A stretch of DNA of 46,852 nucleotides from Agathobacter sp. (GCA_017481285.1 JAFUPI010000062.1:1-46852), one strand, 5' to 3'; shown: positions 17,556 to 27,037, counted from the stretch's first letter. Notes: generated by a model not told the origin, from the sequence alone. Made by a program: numbers and translations.

Positions 17556-18446
17556 ATGTTTAATCAGTTTTTTGGAAATTACTTATTTTCTAATGGGCAT
17601 ATAACCAAGGAACAACTCTTACCTGCACTCGCTCGCCAATCAAAGGCAATGATGCATGTAAGTACATTAGCGTTATATTCCGGATATATGTCTGCGCAGG
17701 AAATTCAGCATGTCATTGAATTACAGGAAGAAGAAGGCAAAAAATTTAGCGAGCTTGCTATAAAATACGGCTATTTGACTCAGCATCAGGTAATGGAGCT
17801 TTTGAATACGAAAGCACCTGATTTCCTGATTCTCGGACAAATTCTCATCAATGATGGCGTATTTACATATGCAGAATTAGAAAATATTTTAACTGACTAT
17901 CGTTCACAAGCAGAATTTTTAGATTTTGAACTTAATGATGAAAACAGAAATGACTTCCATCGTTTGGTTGAAGACTTTTCTATTATTTCGGAAGCAGCAA
18001 TTCCTGAATTTGGCAAATCTTATCTGGAATTATTATTTAATAATTTCGTACGATATATTGGTGACGATTTTTCAACACTTCCGCCAAGTCTTTGCACGGA
18101 ATTTGCGACAGAATGTTGCGTTTCACAAACAATTGAAGGACATTATGTAGTAAATACATATTTTAATATGGACGAAGCCACCGCTCTTGCTTTTGCAGAA
18201 CGCTATTCTGGAGAACCTTACCATGAAGTAGACGAATATGTTATGGCTTCAATTGAAGATTTACTCAATCTTCATAATGGTTTGTTTATTGTCAACGCTT
18301 CTAATGATAGTTTAAATGAACTTAGCATTGGAGTGATTGGACATCATCCAAATACAATTATTAATTTTGAAAATGTAACTTATCTCTTCCCAATCTGCTA
18401 TCCATTTGGAATCATTTATTTCATAATGGAAATTATCAGTCTATAA
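17556..18446 (+). CDS. MshEN-like repeats fused to a CheX-like domain
   Basis: 296 residues, two parts. Residues 1-115 hold four similar units of about 25-30 residues (FGNYLFSNGHITKEQLLPAL; STLALYSGYMSAQEIQHVI; SELAIKYGYLTQHQVMELL; LGQILINDGVFTYAELENIL). This is the pattern of MshEN/GspE N-terminal domains, some of which bind cyclic di-GMP. Residues about 145-296 resemble CheX/CheC phosphatases: D235-L-L-N238-L-H-N-G242 fits the (E/D)xxNxxxG active-site pattern with Asp for the usual Glu. It is cotranscribed with the receiver protein, its likely partner. The conserved Arg of MshEN is not obvious, so ligand binding is uncertain. Domain calls are by eye. Confidence 0.68.
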   Translation: MFNQFFGNYLFSNGHITKEQLLPALARQSKAMMHVSTLALYSGYMSAQEIQHVIELQEEEGKKFSELAIKYGYLTQHQVMELLNTKAPDFLILGQILINDGVFTYAELENILTDYRSQAEFLDFELNDENRNDFHRLVEDFSIISEAAIPEFGKSYLELLFNNFVRYIGDDFSTLPPSLCTEFATECCVSQTIEGHYVVNTYFNMDEATALAFAERYSGEPYHEVDEYVMASIEDLLNLHNGLFIVNASNDSLNELSIGVIGHHPNTIINFENVTYLFPICYPFGIIYFIMEIISL

Positions 18447-18465
18447 TAACATCTAAATAAACCAA

Positions 18466-18515
18466 AGAAACCGCCGTTCTATCTTTCTCATAATAGAATG
18501 GCGGTTTCTATTTTT
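18466..18515. terminator. Bidirectional terminator between the CheX-like gene and the hexomutase gene
   Basis: A nearly perfect 17-bp stem (18466-18482 with 18493-18509; core AAACCGCC/GGCGGTTT) with a 10-base loop and TATTTTTA after it. It separates convergent genes. Confidence 0.9.
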
Positions 18516-20238
18516 AGGCAAACATCTGAAGCAATGCAGCCTTTAAATTTTCTAATTTCATTTCACTATCTTCTAAACTGTTTCCTTTTACCCCAAAATA
18601 GAATTTAATCTTTGGTTCTGTACCCGAAGGACGAATACAACACCAGCTATTATCTTCTAATTCATAATACAATACATTAGAAGAAGGCAATCCTGTAGAA
18701 GAAACATCCCCTGTAGTCATATCTTTTCTGGTATCTGCCTTATAATCTCTCACTGCCAGTACTTTGTAATCTCCCAACTGAGCAGGTGGATTATTTCTCG
18801 CATTTTCCATCATCTGTTTGATTTGAGCAGCTCCATCCATGCCTTTTAGCGTAATCGTCTCCAAACCTTCTTTGAAATATCCATATTCCTCATACATCGC
18901 AATCATAGCATCCCAAAGCGTCATATTCATACTCTTATACCAGGATGCAACTTCGCATAACATCATAACTGCAACACAGGCATCTTTGTCTCTCGCATAA
19001 GTACCGGCAAGGCAGCCATAACTTTCTTCCAAACCAAAAACATAGCTATAGGTATTCTGTTCTTCGAAAAGACGAATCTGTTCTCCAATATATTTAAATC
19101 CTGTAAGGACTTCAATTAACTTCACATCATATGCCTTCGCAATCACCTTTGCCATATCAGTAGTAACAATGGTTTCTACCAAAGCTGGATTTGCTGGCAT
19201 TGTTCCAGTTGCTTTTCGTTCTTTTAAAATGTATTCTGCAATCAGCATTCCTGACATATTACCTGTAAAGGAAACATATTCACCAGACTTCGTATCTTTA
19301 CAGTATACGCCCAAACGGTCAGCATCCGGATCCGTTGCAAGTACAATATCTGCCTCCACTTCTTTTGCAAGGGCAAATGCCATCTCAAATGTCTTTGGCG
19401 ACTCTGGGTTTGGATATGCAACCGTAGGGAAATTTCCATCTGGAAGCTCTTGTTCTTTCACCACATATACTTTTTCAAATCCCAGCTCTTTTAACACGCG
19501 GCGCACTGGAAGGTTTCCTGTACCATGCAAAGGTGTATAGACAATCGTGAAGTCCTTTGCCATTTTCTGGATGATTTCTGGATGAATGGACTGTTTCTTC
19601 AGTTCTTCCATATATTTATCATCAATTTCTTCTCCAATTTCATGAAAAAGATTTGCTTCTTTTGCATCATCTAAAGACATAGTCTTTACCTGGTCAAATG
19701 AAGTAACCTTTGCTACCTCAGCCAAAATATTTTTATCGTGAGGTGGAGTAATCTGTCCACCATCTTCCCAATAAACCTTATAGCCATTGTATTCTCTTGG
19801 ATTATGGCTGGCTGTCAAAACAATACCTGCTGTACATCCTAATTCTCGCACTGCAAAAGATAATTCTGGTGTAGGTCTAAGACTGGTAAAACGATAGGTC
19901 TTGATTCCATTTGCATTAAGACAAAGTGCTGCTTCCATCGCAAACTCTGGAGACATAATTCTAGAATCATATGCAATAGCTACTCCTTTCTCCTGTCCAT
20001 TCTGTGAAAGGATATAATTCGCAAGCCCTTGGGTAGCCTGACGTACCGTATAAATATTCATGCGGTTTGTACCTGCACCAATCACACCTCGAAGACCACC
20101 TGTTCCAAATTCAAGCTGACGATAAAAACGGTCTTCAATTTCTTTTTCATCGCCTTCTAATGCTTTCAGTTCAGTCTGTGTCTTTTCATCAAAATACGAA
20201 TCGGTACACCACTGGTTATATACATCTCTATAACTCAT
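18514..20238 (-). CDS. pgcA: Phosphoglucomutase/phosphomannomutase (alpha-D-phosphohexomutase)
   Basis: Moves phosphate between C6 and C1 of glucose or mannose via a phosphoserine. 574 residues, the long PgcA-type. Motifs: active Ser144 in TASHNPREYNGYK, metal loop ATDPDADRLG (about 300), sugar loop GLEESYG (about 407), phosphate loop RPSGTEPKIKFYFG near the C-terminus. It is the last gene of an operon with two mannose-1-P guanylyltransferases, with a 14-base gap. This suggests that mannose-6-P to mannose-1-P is at least one of its reactions; glucose use is equally possible from sequence. Confidence 0.93.
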   Translation of the reverse strand: MSYRDVYNQWCTDSYFDEKTQTELKALEGDEKEIEDRFYRQLEFGTGGLRGVIGAGTNRMNIYTVRQATQGLANYILSQNGQEKGVAIAYDSRIMSPEFAMEAALCLNANGIKTYRFTSLRPTPELSFAVRELGCTAGIVLTASHNPREYNGYKVYWEDGGQITPPHDKNILAEVAKVTSFDQVKTMSLDDAKEANLFHEIGEEIDDKYMEELKKQSIHPEIIQKMAKDFTIVYTPLHGTGNLPVRRVLKELGFEKVYVVKEQELPDGNFPTVAYPNPESPKTFEMAFALAKEVEADIVLATDPDADRLGVYCKDTKSGEYVSFTGNMSGMLIAEYILKERKATGTMPANPALVETIVTTDMAKVIAKAYDVKLIEVLTGFKYIGEQIRLFEEQNTYSYVFGLEESYGCLAGTYARDKDACVAVMMLCEVASWYKSMNMTLWDAMIAMYEEYGYFKEGLETITLKGMDGAAQIKQMMENARNNPPAQLGDYKVLAVRDYKADTRKDMTTGDVSSTGLPSSNVLYYELEDNSWCCIRPSGTEPKIKFYFGVKGNSLEDSEMKLENLKAALLQMFA

Positions 20239-20252
20239 CTTATTTCTCCTGA

Positions 20253-21320
20253 TTATAAGTATTCATTCTTTCCGTCTGCTTTTAGCTGATCTACAATAAG
20301 TTTCACATCCTGTGCTCTTGATTTGTCACAAACCATAATTGCATCTTCTGTTTCTACAATAATTAAGTTTTCCACACCTACTGTAGTAATCAAGCGTTTC
20401 TTAGAATAAGAAATCGTATTCTTGGTATCAATATTTATCTGATTTCCAACTAAGATATTTCCGTTTTCATCTTCGTCATAAATAACATCCATATTTTCCC
20501 AGCTTCCCACGTCATTCCAGCCGAAATCCCCGGAAATAACCAGCACATCACTGCTCTTTTCCATAATACCATAGTCAACAGAAATGCTAGGAATGTTTGG
20601 ATAAATACGATTGATTACCTCTGCTTCCTTTGCAGTTCCCATAGCTTCACCGATTTTCTCAATGCAGGTATATACATCAGGAAGCAATTCCTCAAACTTC
20701 TTCAAAATGGTAGATGCTTTCCAGATAAACATACCGCTGTTCCATGCATAAGCACCACTGGCAAGATATTCTTTTGCCGTTTCCAAATTTGGTTTTTCCT
20801 TAAATTCCATTACTGTTTTTGCAACAGAATCCTCTGATTTATCAAATTTAATATAGCCATATCCAGTCGCTGGATAAGTTGGCTGAATACCAACTGTAAT
20901 AAGCTTGTCCTCTTTCTCTGCTACTTCTACAGCCTCTTTCAACACACGTGTAAACTCTGCCTGATCCTTAATAAAATGATCAGCAGGCGAAATACACATA
21001 ATTCCGTCACCATATTTTTTTATAATCTCCATAGCAGCATAACCAATACAAGCCGAAGTATTGCGTGCAGAGGGCTCCGCTAAAATGTGATTTTCCTGTA
21101 ATCTTCCCACTGTTGCAGTCTTCATTTTGGGAACCTGTGTTACATTAGTAACCACAAAGATATCCTTCATGTCCGCTACAGTAGCAATTCTATCGATGGT
21201 TTCATTAATCATCAAATCCTTGCCACTTAGATTTAAAAGCTGTTTTGGTTCTTCCTGACGAGACAAAGGCCAAAATCTGGTTCCTCCACCGCCAGCCATA
21301 ATTACACCATAAATATTCAT
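20253..21320 (-). CDS. manC: Mannose-1-phosphate guanylyltransferase
   Basis: Makes GDP-mannose from mannose-1-P and GTP. 355 residues, single nucleotidyltransferase domain with the canonical signatures: MAGGGGTRFWPLSRQEEPKQ at the N-terminus, EPSARNTSACIG, SPADHFI, EFKEKPN and WNSGMFIWK. The C-terminal part has the small beta-helix but no cupin domain. It lies 15 bases downstream of the fusion gene and upstream of the hexomutase gene. Of the two guanylyltransferase domains in this operon, this one keeps all expected motifs and is the better candidate for the working enzyme. Confidence 0.94.
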   Translation of the reverse strand: MNIYGVIMAGGGGTRFWPLSRQEEPKQLLNLSGKDLMINETIDRIATVADMKDIFVVTNVTQVPKMKTATVGRLQENHILAEPSARNTSACIGYAAMEIIKKYGDGIMCISPADHFIKDQAEFTRVLKEAVEVAEKEDKLITVGIQPTYPATGYGYIKFDKSEDSVAKTVMEFKEKPNLETAKEYLASGAYAWNSGMFIWKASTILKKFEELLPDVYTCIEKIGEAMGTAKEAEVINRIYPNIPSISVDYGIMEKSSDVLVISGDFGWNDVGSWENMDVIYDEDENGNILVGNQINIDTKNTISYSKKRLITTVGVENLIIVETEDAIMVCDKSRAQDVKLIVDQLKADGKNEYL

Positions 21321-21335
21321 TACGATTCTCCTCTA

Positions 21336-23594
21336 TTAAATATTAGTTACGATAAATTCACATTCCCCTTCAACGATGAGCACCTTACGTCCAGCTGACA
21401 CAAAGAAACTATCGCCTGCTTTTGCACATACCGTTTCTTCCTGACAGGTGATTTTTGCTTCTCCAGACAAAAAGACAATGGAAGCAAAAGAAGCATCATC
21501 CACATAAAGCATTGTTTCTTCTTTGACATCATACTTGGTACATTCAAAATACTTACATAAACAAAGCTTTTGTATTGTGTTACCGCCTTCTTTCACAGGT
21601 GTCTCAAAACCATAAGCATCCGCCTGATATTTCTTAACCGAAAGCACATCCAAAGCTTTATCAATATGCAAAGGACGATATTTTCCATCCTTATCCTGTC
21701 TTTCATAATCATATACTCGGTAAGTACTATTGGAATTCTGCTGGATTTCACAGATAAGCAAACCTTCTCCAATAGCATGAATCGTACCCGCTGGAATAAA
21801 AACTACATCTCCCGTATGTACTTCTACTCGGTTTAGAACCTCTGTAATAGTCTGATTTGCGATATGCGTCTTTATTTCCTCTTTGGAAACATCTCTGGAA
21901 AATCCACAGTACAAATATGCACCTGGTTCTGCATCCATGATATACCACATTTCATTTTTACCAAATTCATTTTCATTTACAAAGGCATAGTCATCAAATG
22001 GGTGTACCTGTACGGAAAGCGGATTCGTCGCATCAATAAATTTGATTAAAATCGGGAACCGATCTTCCGACTGATTCTTCCATCCGCAAACCTTTCTTCC
22101 ATATTCTTTTAGAAAATCCCCAAAGAATACGCGGTCAAATTCTCCACCTACAATTCTACTCTGTCCGTCCTTATGTGCAGATAACTTCCATGATTCTGCC
22201 GTGATGTCATAAGGACTATCTTCATGAAACAAATTCACCAGACGATTGCCACCCCAAAGGTAATCTTTAAAAGCAGGTTCTAAACGATAGATATTTGGAA
22301 GTACTACTTTCTCCATATCCTCTTCTAAATGAATCATATCCTGTTCATTTATCTCTGCACCAGTGTCTACTTCAATGGCAACTACATCTTCCGAAGTATC
22401 ATTAAAAATACGATGCAAAGTCTTTGGCAATATGTTGATACTTTCTCCAGCATGAATTTCATGCACACCATCTGCAAGTTCCACAGAAAGTACCCCTTTT
22501 ACTACAGAATAGTTCTCATTTCGTTTACTATGACTATGCTTAGATAAAGATTTTCCCGCATATACATAAAGCTTACGTACACGATACCCATGCTCCTGAG
22601 AAATCACTTCTCTCGTGCCCCAAGGACGATATACCATAGGGGACATATCAAAGAAATCATTGTATTTATCCGTAGACTCTAATGCCATAATCCCCTTGAT
22701 ATCCTGTTCACAAGACTTGTCTGTAATATAAATTGCATCATTTGTATTTATGACATATACATTCTTTAAATGGTTTGTAACCACCAACTGATGTGAAGTT
22801 GTATTAATCACCGATGTATTTTCACAGGCAGCAGAAATCACATTTCGATCCTGTTTTTCCTGTGCCAGACTTTCATAGGTATCAAAATTACTAATATCGC
22901 ACCATTTGCACCGAAGTGGTACGACCGCTAATTCCTTGGATTGTTCCAAAATTGCTTTTTCAATATGAATGCGATCTACCGCTTTACGTAGATGAGGTGT
23001 ATGTTCTTTAAACTCTTTACGCAAAAATGTATTATGACATAAAAGCATACCACAGTTCCAATAGATATCATCATCCGAAAAGATGCGATTGGCTAATGTT
23101 TGAGATGGTTTCTCAATAAAACGAACCACTTCATTTCCCTTATAGCGAATATATCCGTATATCGTTCTTGGCTCTTCTGCTCTCGTTCCAAACAAAACAC
23201 CTTTGCCTTGTGCACTCAGTTCCTTTGCTTTATAAATAGCATACATGTATCCTTCGCCATGTATAAATAAGTCGGCAGGTGTAATTAACATTTCCTCTTC
23301 TTTCGGAAGCATACGGGAAACTGCATAAAGTGCAGGGGCTGTTCCCATAGCCTCTTGTTCCAATAAAATCTCATACGTGATTCCTTGGAACTGCTTCATC
23401 TGTCCTTCAACGATTTCCTGATATGCAGTATTCGTTACAATATAAAATCCGTCACAGTAAGGAATATTTCTCGTAATGGTATCCTGAAACATCGAATTTC
23501 CACCATCTAATGTCAAAAACTGTTTTGGAAAATTTTTTCTTGATAAAGGCCATAAACGGTCTCCAAAACCGCCTGCCAAAACAACACATTTCAT
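21336..23594 (-). CDS. Guanylyltransferase-cupin-mannose-6-P isomerase fusion
   Basis: 752 residues in three parts. Residues 1-300 are a ManC-like nucleotidyltransferase (GGFGDRLWPLSRKNFPKQF), but with EQEAMGTAPAL where EPxxRNTxPA is expected and PADLF where DHxI is expected. Residues about 320-412 are a type II isomerase-like cupin (YRPWGTRE, KHSHSKRNENYSVVKG). Residues about 433-752 are a class I mannose-6-P isomerase (ManA) with metal ligands in QVHP (529-532), E548 and PAGTIHAIGEG (H606). It should supply mannose-6-P from fructose-6-P and perhaps sense or help GDP-mannose synthesis. It is first in the operon. Its ribosome site (AGAAGG) is weak and far from the ATG. Confidence 0.88.
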   Translation of the reverse strand: MKCVVLAGGFGDRLWPLSRKNFPKQFLTLDGGNSMFQDTITRNIPYCDGFYIVTNTAYQEIVEGQMKQFQGITYEILLEQEAMGTAPALYAVSRMLPKEEEMLITPADLFIHGEGYMYAIYKAKELSAQGKGVLFGTRAEEPRTIYGYIRYKGNEVVRFIEKPSQTLANRIFSDDDIYWNCGMLLCHNTFLRKEFKEHTPHLRKAVDRIHIEKAILEQSKELAVVPLRCKWCDISNFDTYESLAQEKQDRNVISAACENTSVINTTSHQLVVTNHLKNVYVINTNDAIYITDKSCEQDIKGIMALESTDKYNDFFDMSPMVYRPWGTREVISQEHGYRVRKLYVYAGKSLSKHSHSKRNENYSVVKGVLSVELADGVHEIHAGESINILPKTLHRIFNDTSEDVVAIEVDTGAEINEQDMIHLEEDMEKVVLPNIYRLEPAFKDYLWGGNRLVNLFHEDSPYDITAESWKLSAHKDGQSRIVGGEFDRVFFGDFLKEYGRKVCGWKNQSEDRFPILIKFIDATNPLSVQVHPFDDYAFVNENEFGKNEMWYIMDAEPGAYLYCGFSRDVSKEEIKTHIANQTITEVLNRVEVHTGDVVFIPAGTIHAIGEGLLICEIQQNSNSTYRVYDYERQDKDGKYRPLHIDKALDVLSVKKYQADAYGFETPVKEGGNTIQKLCLCKYFECTKYDVKEETMLYVDDASFASIVFLSGEAKITCQEETVCAKAGDSFFVSAGRKVLIVEGECEFIVTNI

Positions 23595-23661
23595 AACGTA
23601 ATTCTAACCTTCTTCTTTCGAAATCACATAATAATCGTCATACATAGTTATTTTAGCACAG

Positions 23662-23690
23662 TTTACTTTTTCTGGCTATTGCTTTATAAT
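23662..23690 (+). promoter_or_regulatory. Promoter of the acyltransferase pair
   Basis: TTTACT (23662-23667), 17-base spacer, perfect TATAAT (23685-23690); transcription starts near 23697, about 28 bases before the ATG. AACGAAAGGA in between is the ribosome site. Confidence 0.65.
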
Positions 23691-23724
23691 GATACGTGAT
23701 TTCTAACGAAAGGATTTTATACAT

Positions 23725-24807
23725 ATGAGTAAAAAATCAACGAATTTTGAATTACTTCGAATTCTCTTAACTTTGTTTATTCCAATCTATCATTGGCTTT
23801 TATATAATGGCATTTTTTATGCTGTGGATGCACCAAACAACATCGTTTCCTTGGCACTTTTCAGCGGTATTCCATTTTCCTGCATGTACGCCTTTATCGT
23901 AATGAGCAGTTATTTCTTAATCAAAAAAAAATACAACTGGAATGCTAAAAAGCTCTTTGACTTTCTAGCACTTATCGTAACCCTGCTTATTTTCAAAAAC
24001 ATTTTAATCCACAGTCTCTTCTGGGGCTGGAAAATGAATTATTATGTAGAAACCTTCTTCTTAGAAGGTGCCTGGTGGTATGTATATCCATATCTTTTGG
24101 TTATGCTTTTCTATCCTTTCCTGAATTACTTTATTTATCATGTAAGCATAAAAAACCTGTATGGCTGTACTGCCCTTTTAGGAATTCTTTTTATAATAAA
24201 TATTGTCACTAACAATACTGTTTTCATCAATGACTGTATTATGTTTTTACTAATATATTTGATTATGGGAATCATGGAACGACAGAAAAAAGAATGCCAT
24301 AAACCTGGTATTCTAATCACGGTTTATGTTATAGGCGTATCCTTACCAGCTATTTTATCCGTATATTTAAAATTACCTTCTACCAACATTGCTCTCGAAA
24401 CGGCAAATAATATTTTACAAAAGGTTCATGGCAGATATACTTTAGCTGGTTTAGTTGCTGGAATTGTGCTCTTTTTATTTTTTAAGAATCTGCAAATTCC
24501 TTACACACCAATTCTCCACAAGATTTCGAAGATTACGCTTTTTGTATTCTTATTACATGAGTCTGTTATGAGTGTATTCTGGAACTTTGAAATTAAATCT
24601 TGTGAGTATTTGGCCTATTTGCCAGCAGCGCAATTTTGGGGATTGCTTATCATTTACATTATATTCTGTGTCCTTTTTGCTGCCTTAGCATACAAGGTTT
24701 ATTACTCTCTTATCGCACCACTATGGAACAAGGGAATTTCGTATATGTGCGAAAACAAATTTGTAAAAAAATTAGATAATACCTATAAGAAACTTCAGGA
24801 GAAATAA
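23725..24807 (+). CDS. Acyltransferase-3 family membrane protein (1)
   Basis: 360 residues with about ten transmembrane helices. The N-terminal NFELLRILLTLFIPIYHW corresponds to the acyltransferase-3 signature, in which a His in the first helix region is catalytic. The family transfers acetyl or succinyl groups to sugars of surface polysaccharides, lipids or teichoic acids. The acceptor here is unknown. A second acyltransferase gene follows after 3 bases in the same operon. It is divergent from the GDP-mannose operon, which fits a surface-glycan role. Confidence 0.85.
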   Translation: MSKKSTNFELLRILLTLFIPIYHWLLYNGIFYAVDAPNNIVSLALFSGIPFSCMYAFIVMSSYFLIKKKYNWNAKKLFDFLALIVTLLIFKNILIHSLFWGWKMNYYVETFFLEGAWWYVYPYLLVMLFYPFLNYFIYHVSIKNLYGCTALLGILFIINIVTNNTVFINDCIMFLLIYLIMGIMERQKKECHKPGILITVYVIGVSLPAILSVYLKLPSTNIALETANNILQKVHGRYTLAGLVAGIVLFLFFKNLQIPYTPILHKISKITLFVFLLHESVMSVFWNFEIKSCEYLAYLPAAQFWGLLIIYIIFCVLFAALAYKVYYSLIAPLWNKGISYMCENKFVKKLDNTYKKLQEK

Positions 24808-24810
24808 GAT

Positions 24811-25854
24811 ATGTACAATCCATTTGTTGGAATCTACAAATTTATACTTGCATTATTGGTGGTTGCGATTCATGTAGAGCCATTTTCTGGTGATTTGGCA
24901 TTTTACATCAACAATTGCCTTGCTCGAATTGCCGTCCCCTCCTTCTTTGTATTATCCGCGTATTTCTTATTTGATAAACTGATAAACAACAACTGGGACT
25001 TTCAGATTTTTGTAAAAAACCAAAAACATTTAGCCAAATACTATGGTATATGGCTGCTTTTACATACACCAGTCATACTTTCACGACTTTGGGAAACCTC
25101 TACGGACATTCCACATTTCATTTGGCTGGTAATCCAGGCAGTATGCTTAAAAGGGCCATATGGTGCACTTTGGTTTTTACCTGCAACTATGCTGGCAGTG
25201 ACAATGGTTTATTGTATAGGGAAAAAATTCGGTCCATATCCTTGCTTACTTATCTCCTTCCCACTCTTCTTGTTTGCTGCACTAGAAACAGAATATTATA
25301 CACTGATTGAAGACATTGCCTGGATGGAGGTTGTAAACAATGGTCTGGTCGCTATATTTGGCTGGCTGGCAAATGGACTTACCTTTGGTTTCTTCTTCTG
25401 TTCCATTGGTTTTTATATTGCTTATACCAAAAAGAAAACCCGCAATCCAAAACTAGATATTACAGCTATGATTATTTCTGCGATTTTATTATTTGTAGAA
25501 ACTGCGATGATTCGCGAGTATAAGCTTGGCGTCAGCTATGGTGCAATGCTTCTGTTGATTCCAACGGTTTACTATATTGTACAAATTTTGCTGCACCTTC
25601 CAAAGACTTCTGATGTAGGACTAATTGCAAAAGCTCGCTATTTACAAAATATGAGCTTACTCATCTATCCAATGCACTTTGCCATTATGGAATTGATGGA
25701 GTATTTCTTACGCGAGAATGAAACCTATATGAACTCTACCATTTTACAGTATTTCGTAGTATGTATAATCAACCTGGGACTTGGATCACTTATCTTGTTT
25801 TTGGGTGAAAAGAAAAATAACAAAATTGCTAAAATATTATATGGAAAAGCATAA
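24811..25854 (+). CDS. Acyltransferase-3 family membrane protein (2)
   Basis: 347 residues, about ten transmembrane helices. IYKFILALLVVAIHVEPF at the N-terminus holds the family's conserved Arg/Lys-His region, and ARIAVPSFFVLSAYFLF is the typical second-helix motif. It probably O-acylates a surface sugar. Its partner gene ends 3 bases upstream, so the two are translated from one message. Similar length and topology suggest an old duplication, but the sequences are well diverged. It ends at a strong hairpin. Confidence 0.87.
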   Translation: MYNPFVGIYKFILALLVVAIHVEPFSGDLAFYINNCLARIAVPSFFVLSAYFLFDKLINNNWDFQIFVKNQKHLAKYYGIWLLLHTPVILSRLWETSTDIPHFIWLVIQAVCLKGPYGALWFLPATMLAVTMVYCIGKKFGPYPCLLISFPLFLFAALETEYYTLIEDIAWMEVVNNGLVAIFGWLANGLTFGFFFCSIGFYIAYTKKKTRNPKLDITAMIISAILLFVETAMIREYKLGVSYGAMLLLIPTVYYIVQILLHLPKTSDVGLIAKARYLQNMSLLIYPMHFAIMELMEYFLRENETYMNSTILQYFVVCIINLGLGSLILFLGEKKNNKIAKILYGKA

Positions 25855-25859
25855 AAACA

Positions 25860-25912
25860 GGGACTGTTGCAAAATAGTCATATCACCGTCTATTTTGCAA
25901 CAGTCCCATTTT
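25860..25912. terminator. Perfect 18-bp inverted repeat, bidirectional terminator
   Basis: GGGACTGTTGCAAAATAG (25860-25877) and its exact complement (25890-25907) with a 12-base loop, flanked by A-runs and T-runs. It lies between convergent acyltransferase genes and would stop both. Confidence 0.85.
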
Positions 25913-25919
25913 AATATTC

Positions 25920-26990
25920 TTAAAATAGTTTTCTTTTTAAAATTTGATACCCCTGATATAAAAGCATTGACACTCCAAGTCCAATTACAAGATACAGCAT
26001 CCAGAATTTCTCTGGAAAAATTACGGTATCAATGACATAGTATAATTCTTCAAATCTATCTGGATAATTCAAATTAATATATACCCAGTCAAACACACGA
26101 CACATTGGAAGATGTACAAACATAATCCAGAAGGAGGCTTTTCCATACTGCACCATGATGTCATTTACCTTTGCAACACCCTGTAAAAGCTTGGCAATAT
26201 ATAAACACATATAGATACCTAAAAGTGCCACGATATGCATTGCTGGATATACCCATTTCATCGCCAAATCCAATTTGTACTCTAAACTTACTATGTATAC
26301 GATAACACCACATATGACTGCTACGATTGGATTTAAATATGCTTTGACATCCAATTTTGCATTGCGAATTAGATACCCTACCCACAAGAATGGCATAACT
26401 ACCAGCGAAACCTGAGCTTCTGCTGGAAGAGAAACCTTGCATTTTTCTAGATAATAGCCTAATAAGGTACATGTCAAAAGAATGATAAACTGTACCAGAT
26501 ATTTCATATTTGCGTTCTTAACAAGACGCTCCACCTTTCGGCTAAAGCTAACAACAAATCCTAAGAGACAGGTCGACATAACTGAAACTGGGACAAACCA
26601 CAATGTAATCCCAAAGGATTCTCCGCCCTGTCCAAACAAAGCTTCTACCATCTCTCTCGCAATATCCGAAAGTTCATATGTACCCGGATATACCCAGGCA
26701 ATTTTTAAATCAATCCAAAGATTATGTGTCCATATCAAAATCCAGAATACCAACACATATTTCATCCAGGAGCTCTTTAATCTGGCTGCCACGTTTAAAT
26801 ATGGCTTGTCACCGTATTTTTCCTCATTGTATAGATATCCTGATACAAAGAAAAACAAAGGCAGATGAAACAAATAAATATATCGTGTTAAATCCCAGCA
26901 AAAATGTCCTACCACCACCAATATGATACCAACACCTTTTACGATGTCCCAATACTGATGGTCCAGACGTTCATTTCTTTCAATTTTCAT
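25920..26990 (-). CDS. Acyltransferase-3 family membrane protein (3)
   Basis: 356 residues, about ten transmembrane helices. DIVKGVGIILVVVGHF carries the signature His, followed by YIYLFHLPLFFFVSGYLY, the form seen in fucose-4-O-acetylase-like members (COG3594 type). It probably acetylates a cell-surface sugar. It sits 47 bases behind the 413-aa membrane protein and is the last gene of the long minus-strand glycan operon that begins with the GtrA gene, unless the hairpin at 28.3 kb splits that operon. Confidence 0.87.
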   Translation of the reverse strand: MKIERNERLDHQYWDIVKGVGIILVVVGHFCWDLTRYIYLFHLPLFFFVSGYLYNEEKYGDKPYLNVAARLKSSWMKYVLVFWILIWTHNLWIDLKIAWVYPGTYELSDIAREMVEALFGQGGESFGITLWFVPVSVMSTCLLGFVVSFSRKVERLVKNANMKYLVQFIILLTCTLLGYYLEKCKVSLPAEAQVSLVVMPFLWVGYLIRNAKLDVKAYLNPIVAVICGVIVYIVSLEYKLDLAMKWVYPAMHIVALLGIYMCLYIAKLLQGVAKVNDIMVQYGKASFWIMFVHLPMCRVFDWVYINLNYPDRFEELYYVIDTVIFPEKFWMLYLVIGLGVSMLLYQGYQILKRKLF

Positions 26991-27037
26991 ATAAGTTCCT
27001 ATTCTACTTCTTCATTTCGAAATTCAATGTACAGCTC

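Noticed and set aside
25860-25907. Insertion sequence
   Set aside because: No transposase gene lies between or near the inverted repeats; only a terminator-sized hairpin remains.
26161-26472. Minus-strand 103-codon frame inside an acyltransferase gene
   Set aside because: Alternative frame of a well-recognised membrane protein; no start signals.
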